The position numbers were made by a program, and so were the translations under genes. Below are positions 1-5,816 of a stretch of DNA of 23,049 nucleotides, in pieces; position 1 is the first letter of the stretch, and every line of letters begins with the position of its first letter. Source of the stretch: Deinococcus hopiensis KR-140 (lineage in GTDB: Bacteria; Deinococcota; Deinococci; Deinococcales; Deinococcaceae); contig CALPYF020000055.1 of the NCBI GenBank assembly GCA_943327755.2, forward strand, positions 1-23,049, written 5' to 3'. The notes below the pieces were generated by a model, which was not told where the DNA came from, searched no databases, and saw nothing but the letters and a program-made list of their open reading frames with translations.

Positions 1-145
1 CGCTGACGCCGGTGTCACTCTTGTACTCGGCGAACATCTTGCTGTAGAGGGGGTAGGGGAAGCTGGCCCCGGCGCCCGTCAGGCTGGACTGCGCGCTGGC
101 GGTGGTCGCGACGAGGGCGGCGGCGAGGATGAAGGTCTTCTTCAT
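1..145 (-). CDS. pstS: PstS-type phosphate ABC transporter substrate-binding protein, N-terminal fragment
   Basis: The first 48 residues are visible; the gene runs off the left edge. ATG at 145-143 opens a classic Sec signal peptide (MKKTFILAAALVATTASA), with likely cleavage at ASA|QS. The mature start, LTGAGASFPYPLYSKMF, is the hallmark N-terminus of PstS, where the GAGASFP loop contributes to phosphate binding. PstS is the extracytoplasmic phosphate receptor of the PstSCAB high-affinity importer. It is divergent from copA across a 285-base gap; I see no convincing Shine-Dalgarno or promoter for it there. The family call is strong despite the short length. PstC, PstA and PstB would be expected beyond the edge but cannot be seen. 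Confidence 0.85.
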   Translation of the reverse strand, partial: MKKTFILAAALVATTASAQSSLTGAGASFPYPLYSKMFAEYKSDTGVS

Positions 146-210
146 GCCGCGCAGTCTGCGGCGCGATTGTCAGCGCCGCGTCACGTCCCGGCCGGAGTTC
201 CTGGTGGCAT

Positions 211-319
211 TCTCCGGAGAAAATCATCCACAGTCCCCCCCGGGGGGAACGCCGGTACGCCCCGGGGGTCAGCAGAAGAACGAGTCCCCTGGGCGGTCGT
301 CGCCAGCGACCTCCGGAGG
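211..319. other. pstS-copA intergenic palindromes
   Basis: This part of the divergent gap holds four short palindromes but no gene. TCTCCGGAGA (211-220) and CCTCCGGAGG (310-319) are two perfect 10-base palindromes sharing the core CTCCGGAG. Between them are two C-run/G-run elements: C7G6 flanked by GT and AAC (233-250), and GTACGCCCCGGGGGTC (255-270). The latter two resemble the copA-proximal operator. Function is inferred only: possible secondary CsoR-type sites or pstS control elements. In GC-rich DNA some of these may be chance. Confidence 0.35.
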
Positions 320-366
320 AACCATCCGGAGCAGGGGCGGTCCGGCGCAGCAGGGGGACAGAGGCC

Positions 367-395
367 TTGCCGGCAGCTGGATCACGGCGTATGCT
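367..395 (+). promoter_or_regulatory. Predicted copA promoter
   Basis: TTGCCG (367-372) and TATGCT (390-395) are separated by exactly 17 bases, matching the sigma-A -35/-10 layout. Transcription would begin near 402, at the first base of the C/G-tract operator, giving a leader of about 29 bases that ends in an AGGAG ribosome-binding site (421-425) before ATG 431. This agrees with a repressor-controlled copper promoter. Prediction from sequence only. Confidence 0.6.
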
Positions 396-401
396 GGCTT
401 C

Positions 402-420
402 ATACCCCCCGGGGGGGGAT
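402..420. promoter_or_regulatory. CsoR-like operator of copA
   Basis: The sequence ATACCCCCCGGGGGGGGAT is a near-palindrome of C- and G-runs with A/T flanks. CsoR-family copper repressors recognise TACCC...GGGTA-type sites with G/C tracts. The match here is imperfect on the right side (GGGATA instead of GGGTAT). Its position over the predicted +1 suits repression that copper relieves. No csoR gene is in the window, so the regulator would act in trans. CueR-type control is less likely because CueR sites sit between -35 and -10. Confidence 0.55.
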
Positions 421-430
421 AGGAGACCAG

Positions 431-2902
431 ATGAGTCAGACGATTGAGCTGGGGGTGGGCGGCATGACCTGCGCGAACTGCTCGGCGCGGGTGGAACGCA
501 GCCTGAAGAAGGTGGGCGGCGTGCAGGCCGCCGCCGTGAACCTCGCCACCGAACGGGCCACCGTGACCTTCGATCCTGCGCAGGTCAGCCCGCAGGCGCT
601 CGTGGCGACCGTCCGGGACGCCGGATACGAACCGCTGACACAGGAGACCGAATTCGCCGTGGGCGGCATGACCTGCGCGAACTGCTCGGCGCGGGTGGAA
701 CGCGCCCTGAAACGCGCCCCCGGCGTCCTGACCGCCAGCGTGAACCTCGCCACCGAGCGGGCCAGCGTCGCGTATCTCCCGGCCCTCACCACGCCGGACA
801 CCCTGCACGCGGTGGTCACGGACGCCGGATACAGCGTGCCTCAACCTGCGGCCGCTGCTGGCGACCCGACGGACGCCGATCCCCAGCAGGACGCCCGCGC
901 CGCCGAAACGGCCGCGCTGCGCCGGGACGTGAGCTTCAGCGCACTGTTCGCCCTCCCCCTGTTCCTGATCGCCATGCTGCCCATGGTGATCATGCCGCTG
1001 CATATGGCCCTGATGGGCGCCGTGGGTGAGCGCGCCCTGAACGTGCTGATGCTGCTGCTGGCCGCGCCCGTGCAGTTCGGGCCCGGGCGGCGGTTCTACC
1101 GGCAGGGCTGGGCGGCGCTGCGGCACCGCAGCCCGGACATGAACACGCTGGTCATGATCGGCACGACCGCCGCGTTCGGGTACAGCCTGCTCGTGACGCT
1201 CGCGCCGCAGCTGTTCCCGACTGGCACCCGGCACGTGTACTTCGAGGCGTCCGGCGTGGTGATCACGCTGGTGCTGCTCGGCAAGTACTTCGAATCGGTC
1301 GCCAAGGGCCGGTCCAGCAACGCGATGCGCGCCCTGCTGAACCTCCAGCCGCCGGTCGCACACGTCCTGCGGGGCGGAGCCGAGACGGACGTGCCGCTGG
1401 CGGCGCTGCGGGTCGGGGACACGCTGCTCGTGAAACCCGGCGAGAAGATCCCGGTGGACGGCGTCGTGGAACGCGGCTCGTCGTTCGTGGACGAGAGCAT
1501 GCTGACCGGCGAGAGCGTCCCGGTGCTCAAGGAGGCGGGCGCGGCGCTGACCGGCGGCACCCTCAACGGACGCGGCGCGCTGCACTACCGCGCCGAGCGC
1601 GTCGGGGCCGACACGGCGCTGGCCGGGATCATCCGGCTGGTCGAGCGGGCGCAGGGCAGCAAACCCCCCATCCAGGGTCTCGCGGACCGGGTGGTCGCGG
1701 TGTTCGTGCCGGTCGTGCTGGTCATCGCGGCCGTGACGTTCCTGGCGTGGCTGCTGCTGGGCGGGCCGGACGCGCTGGGCCGCGCGCTGGTCAGCACCGT
1801 GGCGGTCCTGATCATCGCCTGCCCCTGCGCGATGGGACTGGCGACCCCCACCAGCGTGATGGTCGGCACGGGCCGCGCGGCAGAACTGGGCGTGCTGTTC
1901 CGCAGCGGCGCGGCGCTCGAGGGCCTGCAGAGCGCGCAGGTCGTGGCGCTGGACAAGACCGGCACCCTGACGCTGGGCCGCCCGGCGCTGGGCGAGGTGC
2001 GGCCACTGGCTCCCTTCACGCGTGGGCAGGTGCTGGCCCTGGTGGGCGCGGTCGAGGCGGGCAGTGAGCATCCGGTCGCCCGCGCGCTCGTGGACGCGGC
2101 CCGCGCCGGGGGCCAGCCCCTGCCGGACGCGACAGGCGTGCAGGCCGTGCCGGGCTTCGGCGTCGAGGGCACGGTGGACGGGCGGCGCGTGCAGGTGGGT
2201 GCCGGGCGCTTCATGACGCGGCTGGGCGTGGACACGGCCGCGCTGGACGCCGAGGCTCAGGCGCTGGCGGACGCCGGGCACACCCCCATGTTCGCCGCCG
2301 TGGATGGACAACTGGCGGCGCTGCTCACGGCGGTCGATCCGGTGAAACCCGGCACGCCCGAGGCGGTGCGGGCCCTCCAGGCCGCCGGGCTGCGGGTCGT
2401 GATGGTGACCGGGGACGACCGCCGCACCGCGCAGGCCGTCGCCCGCACGCTGGGCATCACGGACGTCCGGGCCGAGGTGCTCCCGGAGGACAAGCAGCGG
2501 GTCGTGCAGGACCTCCAGGCCGGGGGTCAGCGCGTGGCGTTCGTCGGGGACGGCATCAACGACGCCCCGGCGCTGGCGCAGGCGGACGTGGGCGTCGCCA
2601 TCGGGACCGGCACGGACGTCGCCGCCGAGAGCGCGGACGTGATCCTGATGAGCGGGGACCTGCGGGGCGTGCCCACCGCGCGCACCCTGAGCCGCGCGAC
2701 CCTGGCGAACATCCGCCTGAACCTGCTGTGGGCCTTCGGCTACAACGTGCTGCTGATTCCGGTGGCGGCGGGCGCGCTGTTCCCGCTGCTGGGCTGGCAG
2801 CTCAGCCCGGTGCTGGCCGCCGCCGCGATGGGCGTCTCCAGCGTGCTCGTCCTCAGCAACGCGCTGCGCCTGCGGAGCTTCCGGGCACCCCTCGCCCACT
2901 GA
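431..2902 (+). CDS. copA: Cu(I)-exporting P1B-type ATPase
   Basis: An 823-residue copper efflux pump of the inner membrane, driving Cu(I) out of the cytosol with ATP. Two N-terminal heavy-metal-binding domains each carry GMTCANC (C14/C17 and C82/C85). The membrane core has CPC at residues 464-466, the phosphorylated Asp508 in DKTGT, the SEHP nucleotide-binding motif, the GDGIND hinge (706-711), and the later-helix signatures GYN and MGVSS. CPC with YN and MxxSS is the Cu(I)-specific combination, rather than Zn/Cd. TGES of the actuator domain is present. The reading frame stays open upstream to 167, but ATG 431 is chosen: it follows AGGAG at 421-425, and the first metal-binding fold begins directly after it. 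The gene looks intact and of normal length. It is a single-gene unit ending at a hairpin shared with the opposing cyclase gene. Confidence 0.95.
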   Translation: MSQTIELGVGGMTCANCSARVERSLKKVGGVQAAAVNLATERATVTFDPAQVSPQALVATVRDAGYEPLTQETEFAVGGMTCANCSARVERALKRAPGVLTASVNLATERASVAYLPALTTPDTLHAVVTDAGYSVPQPAAAAGDPTDADPQQDARAAETAALRRDVSFSALFALPLFLIAMLPMVIMPLHMALMGAVGERALNVLMLLLAAPVQFGPGRRFYRQGWAALRHRSPDMNTLVMIGTTAAFGYSLLVTLAPQLFPTGTRHVYFEASGVVITLVLLGKYFESVAKGRSSNAMRALLNLQPPVAHVLRGGAETDVPLAALRVGDTLLVKPGEKIPVDGVVERGSSFVDESMLTGESVPVLKEAGAALTGGTLNGRGALHYRAERVGADTALAGIIRLVERAQGSKPPIQGLADRVVAVFVPVVLVIAAVTFLAWLLLGGPDALGRALVSTVAVLIIACPCAMGLATPTSVMVGTGRAAELGVLFRSGAALEGLQSAQVVALDKTGTLTLGRPALGEVRPLAPFTRGQVLALVGAVEAGSEHPVARALVDAARAGGQPLPDATGVQAVPGFGVEGTVDGRRVQVGAGRFMTRLGVDTAALDAEAQALADAGHTPMFAAVDGQLAALLTAVDPVKPGTPEAVRALQAAGLRVVMVTGDDRRTAQAVARTLGITDVRAEVLPEDKQRVVQDLQAGGQRVAFVGDGINDAPALAQADVGVAIGTGTDVAAESADVILMSGDLRGVPTARTLSRATLANIRLNLLWAFGYNVLLIPVAAGALFPLLGWQLSPVLAAAAMGVSSVLVLSNALRLRSFRAPLAH

Positions 2903-2904
2903 CG

Positions 2905-2962
2905 GCACCAGACTCAGCAGACAGGGCCACGGGATCGTCTCCCGTGGCCCTGTCTGTGGTGC
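2905..2962. terminator. Bidirectional hairpin terminator between copA and the GGDEF gene
   Basis: CAGACAGGGCCACGGGA (2918-2934) pairs perfectly with 2940-2956 across a 5-base loop, a 17-bp stem. An outer GCACCA (2905-2910) / TGGTGC (2957-2962) pair adds six more base pairs, with a 7-base bulge on the left arm. It sits between two convergent stop codons (2902 and 2967). There is no clear T-run, so it may depend on Rho or on stem strength, as is common in very GC-rich genomes. Confidence 0.8.
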
Positions 2963-2966
2963 AGGA

Positions 2967-4241
2967 TCAGCGGTCGTCCGCGTGTTTGTGCTGGTACATG
3001 CGGGTGTCCGCGATACGCAGGGCGTGGGTGGGACTGCGGGTGTCGGCGGGCACGCAGGCGGTGCCCAGCGCGGCGGTCACCGGGAACCCGCGCGCCTGCG
3101 TGGCGGCGACGGCCCGTTCGGTCAGGGCGCGCAGCCGTCCGGGCCCGTCGTCCTCCCCTGGCCCCCCCTGGTCGATCAGGGCGTACTCGTCGCCGCCCAG
3201 CCGGAAGGCCAGCGTGGGGCCGGCCTGAAGTTCCCGCGCGAAGGTGCGCAGCAGGTCGTCGCCACTGGCGTGGCCCCGCTCGTCGTTCACGCGTTTCATG
3301 CCGTTCAGGTCGATGACGCCCAGCGTGAACGCCTGACCGTCAAGGGCGTGCAGCTGCTCGTCGAGGGCGCGGCGGTTGCCCAGGCCGGTCAGGGCGTCCG
3401 TGCGGGCCTGCCGCTCGAGGTGCTGCATGGTGGCGGCGCGTTCCAGCGCGATGTCCACGCTGCGGGCGGCAGCGATCAGCAGCTGCCGCTCCTGCTCCGT
3501 CCACACGGCCGGTTCGTCCTGCCGGGTGAGCAGCAGCACGAAGGGCCCCTGTCCGTCCGGGTCACCCAGGGCCAGCCAGGCGGCGCTGCGCACCCCGGCG
3601 GTCAGGAGGCTGGGCACGGCGCCGCTCACCTGGGTGTAATCGTCCTGGAAGATGTGCGCGCGGGTCAGCCAGGGAGCGGTGAAGGCCGGTTCAAGCGTCA
3701 GGCGGCCGCGCAGGACAGCGCCCAGGTGAGTGTCACGCGCGGCGGCGTGGTCCGTCAGCACCTGCAGTTCACCGCCTTGCAGGCGCAGCAGGCCGCTCCA
3801 GTCGACCCGCATGCGGCGGTGCAGGATCGCCGCGGCGGCCGCCGCAGTCTCTTCCGGGGTGGCGGCGTCGGCTGTCAGCGCGTGGATCTCAGCCATGGAG
3901 GCCGTGAACTGCAGGGCCTGATCCAACTGCGCGGTCAGCACGTCGCGGGTGACGCTGTCCATGAGGGCCTGCGCCAGCTCGGCGAGCAGGGCCTGATCGG
4001 GACCACTCAGCGTAGGGCCGTCCACGCGCAGCGTGCCGACGATGTGCCCCCCCGGTCCGGCCAGGGCGGCCTGCGTCCCCCCGGCGGACGTTTCGGTCTG
4101 CACCGACAGCGTCCGCCCGGGGAAGAGCCGGCGGGCCAGTGTCAGGGGCCGCGCCACGGCCGCGGGGACCGGCGTGGCGCCGAGCAGGTGCTGGCACAGC
4201 AGGTCCAGCCGCGCGTCGCGCGGGACAGCCGGGGCGTTCAT
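2967..4241 (-). CDS. GAF-GGDEF diguanylate cyclase
   Basis: A 424-residue cytosolic protein, with no membrane segment seen, that likely makes cyclic di-GMP from two GTP. The first ~110 residues look like a partial GAF-like region. A clearer GAF sensor domain spans about 120-280, followed by a GGDEF domain starting at DALTGLGNRRAL and containing DLNGMKRVNDERGH. The active-site motif is GGDEY (349-353), with Tyr replacing the usual Phe, a tolerated variant. The RxxD inhibitory I-site expected just before it is absent (LQAG lies there). The ATG at 4241 is chosen; an in-frame GTG at 4274 would add 11 unremarkable residues, and neither has a strong ribosome-binding site. The stop is 11 bases from the terminator shared with copA. 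The GAF ligand is unknown. Confidence 0.85.
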   Translation of the reverse strand: MNAPAVPRDARLDLLCQHLLGATPVPAAVARPLTLARRLFPGRTLSVQTETSAGGTQAALAGPGGHIVGTLRVDGPTLSGPDQALLAELAQALMDSVTRDVLTAQLDQALQFTASMAEIHALTADAATPEETAAAAAAILHRRMRVDWSGLLRLQGGELQVLTDHAAARDTHLGAVLRGRLTLEPAFTAPWLTRAHIFQDDYTQVSGAVPSLLTAGVRSAAWLALGDPDGQGPFVLLLTRQDEPAVWTEQERQLLIAAARSVDIALERAATMQHLERQARTDALTGLGNRRALDEQLHALDGQAFTLGVIDLNGMKRVNDERGHASGDDLLRTFARELQAGPTLAFRLGGDEYALIDQGGPGEDDGPGRLRALTERAVAATQARGFPVTAALGTACVPADTRSPTHALRIADTRMYQHKHADDR

Positions 4242-4534
4242 CGGCTGACCGTGACGGCCACAGGCAGGGTCCACAGGACTGGGCGGGCGGGCACGACTGA
4301 CCGGGTCAGCGGGCGGGCCGGGTCAGTCAGGCCGGGCCGGGGGCTGAGATGGGGGGCTCGGGCAAGGGGCGAACGGTTCATGCCCTGGCAGCGTATGGAC
4401 TGCGGCCGGGCGGATGGTGGGGGCTGTTTGACCAAATCCTGAGTGATCAGGGGCAGGGGGTGGGCGCCGGCTGGCGTCTGCCCCCGTCCGGGGAGGTGCG
4501 GGGTGGGGCCTCCCCGGGGCGCGTTCTGTCCGCT
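4242..4534. other. Noncoding gap between the LacI-family gene and the cyclase gene
   Basis: About 290 bases with no credible gene; both flanking genes are on the minus strand. It should hold the lacI terminator and the cyclase promoter. CTGACC-G-GGTCAG (4297-4309) is a perfect small inverted repeat, and CCGGGTCAG recurs at 4318-4326. A 65-codon open frame on the minus strand (4435-4238) overlaps the cyclase ATG, but it is Pro/Arg/Ser-rich low-complexity sequence typical of spurious frames. I could not find a convincing -35/-10 pair here. Confidence 0.5.
4488..4517 (-). terminator. Candidate terminator downstream of the LacI-family gene
   Basis: CCGGGGAGG (4488-4496) and CCTCCCCGG (4509-4517) form a 9-bp stem with a 12-base loop, starting 17 bases beyond the stop codon in the direction of transcription. 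There is no T-run. A second weaker hairpin, GGGGCAG (4450-4456) / CTGCCCC (4478-4484), follows it. Position and stem strength are the only support. Confidence 0.45.
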
Positions 4535-5584
4535 TCAGGAAGCGGGGGCGTGTGGGACCGGCTGTGGGGGGCAGCGCACGGAATCGCGTTCGATGAGCAG
4601 GGTGGGCACGGTGATGTGCCGCGCTGGTTTCTGACCCTCGATGGCGCTCAGCAGGGCGTCCAGGGCCTGCCGGGCGACCTCGGCGTAGTTGTGGCTGACG
4701 CTGGTCAGGGGCGGCGCGACGACCTGGGCCACGAAGATGTCGTCGAATCCCACGATGGACATCTCTCCGGGGACGTTCAGGCCGCGTTCGTGCGCGACGG
4801 CCATGGCGCCGGCCGCCACGAGGTCGTTCACGCACAGGCAGGCGGTGGGCGGGTCGCGGCCGTCGAGGAGTTCGGTCATGGCCGCGCGGCCCGCGTCGAT
4901 GGTCAGGCCGCTGAGCTGCGTCCAGTGGGGAGGGGCGTCGGGGTGGTGCTCGCGGTACAGGTCGAGCTTCTCCACGCTGGTGGTGACGTCCAGCTGGCCG
5001 CCCAGGAAGGCGACGCGGGTGTGGCCGTGCGAATGAAGCAGTTCCAGCAGGTCGCGGGTACCCCCACGTTCGTCGGCGCGGACGCTGGCGGCCAGCGGCG
5101 CGCCGGGCACGTCCCCGTTGACCGCCACGATGGGAAGCCGCTCGGCGATGTCGTGCAGGGCGCGCAGGGCGTCCGGGTCGGGGGACGGGTCGTTGGCGAG
5201 GCCGCCGAGGTACAGCAGGCCGTCGACCTGACGCTCGGTCAGGGCGTGCAGGTAGGTGAGTTCCATGTCGCGGGTGCTGACGGTGTTGCCCAGGATCATG
5301 GTGTAGCCGCGTTCGAACGCACCGATCTCCAGTTGCAAGAAGAGCTGGCTGAAGAAGGGGTTGCCGATGTCCGGCAGGATGCACCCGATGGTCTTGGAGC
5401 GTTGGTGATAGAGGGTCTGGGCGATGCGGTTGGGACGGAAGCGCAGTTCGCGCATGGCCTGCTCGACACGTTCGCGCAGCACCTCGTTGACGGTGTTGTG
5501 GCCGTTGAGGACGCGGGAGACGGTGGCGACGGAGACCTGGGCGCGCTGGGCAATGTCGTAGATGGTTGGGGCTTTCTTGCGGAT
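4535..5584 (-). CDS. LacI-family transcriptional repressor with predicted ATC start
   Basis: Translated from 5584 the product is 349 residues, the normal LacI-family length. The N-terminal helix-turn-helix reads (M)RKKAPTIYDIAQRAQ, then VSVATVSRVLNGHNTVNE, residues 1-34. It is followed by the hinge helix and a periplasmic-binding-protein-like sugar domain from about residue 60 (TIGCILPDIGNPFFSQLF). No ATG, GTG or TTG exists in frame between the upstream TAA and the HTH. The codon at the expected place is ATC (5584-5582), preceded at ideal distance by AAGGGGGG (5598-5591). A canonical start is only available at GTG 5482, which would delete the DNA-binding domain. It is divergent from the beta-galactoside operon, with three putative operators between, so it likely represses that operon and itself until a galactoside-derived sugar binds. 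A base error or a recent start mutation is the alternative explanation. Confidence 0.85.
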   Translation of the reverse strand: MRKKAPTIYDIAQRAQVSVATVSRVLNGHNTVNEVLRERVEQAMRELRFRPNRIAQTLYHQRSKTIGCILPDIGNPFFSQLFLQLEIGAFERGYTMILGNTVSTRDMELTYLHALTERQVDGLLYLGGLANDPSPDPDALRALHDIAERLPIVAVNGDVPGAPLAASVRADERGGTRDLLELLHSHGHTRVAFLGGQLDVTTSVEKLDLYREHHPDAPPHWTQLSGLTIDAGRAAMTELLDGRDPPTACLCVNDLVAAGAMAVAHERGLNVPGEMSIVGFDDIFVAQVVAPPLTSVSHNYAEVARQALDALLSAIEGQKPARHITVPTLLIERDSVRCPPQPVPHAPAS

Positions 5585-5596
5585 GGTGTTCCCCCC

Positions 5597-5625
5597 TTGC
5601 GAAACCGGTTACTCAAATGTATGCT
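5597..5625 (+). promoter_or_regulatory. Predicted promoter of the beta-galactoside operon
   Basis: TTGCGA (5597-5602), a 17-base spacer and TATGCT (5620-5625) give a good sigma-A-type promoter; the -10 is identical to that of copA. Operator O1 (5601-5612) lies across the -35 end and spacer, so a bound repressor would block polymerase. The leader would be about 185 bases to ATG 5817 and contain O2 and O3. A second promoter nearer O2 cannot be excluded (TTCACT 5722-5727, weak -10 TACTAC 5745-5750). Confidence 0.5.
5601..5612. promoter_or_regulatory. LacI-family operator O1
   Basis: GAAACCGGTTAC has the palindromic core AACCGGTT with a central CG, the usual form of LacI-family operators. It is identical over 13 bases to O2 and sits between the two divergent promoters. 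Confidence 0.65.
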
Positions 5626-5644
5626 CCAGATGTATCACAAGTAA
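5616..5644 (-). promoter_or_regulatory. Candidate promoter of the LacI-family gene
   Basis: On the minus strand TTACTT (5644-5639) and TACATT (5621-5616) are 17 bases apart. Transcription would start near 5609, inside operator O1, leaving a leader of about 25 bases that contains the AAGGGGGG ribosome-binding site and ends at the ATC codon. It overlaps the opposing promoter, so O1 could control both directions. The hexamers match consensus only moderately. Confidence 0.4.
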
Positions 5645-5735
5645 ACCCGTCCATATGGACACAGGCGCCCGCCGCAGCGCCCACCCGATTCACACCTCGT
5701 CCTGCACGGTGTCCACGTCACTTCACTGTCATTCA

Positions 5736-5747
5736 GAAACCGGTTAC
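5736..5747. promoter_or_regulatory. LacI-family operator O2
   Basis: A second exact copy of GAAACCGGTTAC, 135 bases from O1 centre to centre and 44 bases from O3. Repetition three times in 190 bases, and only in this gap as far as I can see, supports a specific regulator site. Confidence 0.65.
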
Positions 5748-5779
5748 TACAGTCTGAAGTCGGCGTGCGTCACCATGCG

Positions 5780-5791
5780 GCAACCGGTTAC
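5780..5791. promoter_or_regulatory. LacI-family operator O3
   Basis: GCAACCGGTTAC, one base different from O1 and O2, lying 26 bases before the solute-binding protein start codon. Its spacing from O2 (44 bases, about four helical turns) would allow cooperative binding or a short loop. Confidence 0.6.
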
Positions 5792-5816
5792 CCGCCTCGT
5801 CCCTCCAGGAGACGCC

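Noticed and set aside
167..430. 88-residue N-terminal extension of CopA in the same open frame
   Set aside because: It would cover the predicted promoter and operator and has no fold-like sequence; AGGAG and the first metal-binding domain support ATG 431.
269..2908. 879-codon open frame antisense to copA
   Set aside because: Composition is Arg/Gly/His/Gln-rich with no recognisable domain; it mirrors the codon bias of copA, whose motifs are complete.
4238..4435. 65-codon minus-strand frame overlapping the cyclase start as ATGA
   Set aside because: Pro/Arg/Ser low-complexity sequence, no ribosome-binding site and no similarity recognised; the overlap is probably chance.
4535..5482. Short LacI-family version starting at GTG 5482
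   Set aside because: It would lack the helix-turn-helix that is plainly encoded in frame just upstream.
5562..5816. 85-residue N-terminal extension of the sugar-binding protein
   Set aside because: It would run through all three operators and put the signal peptide in the interior; AGGAG precedes ATG 5817.
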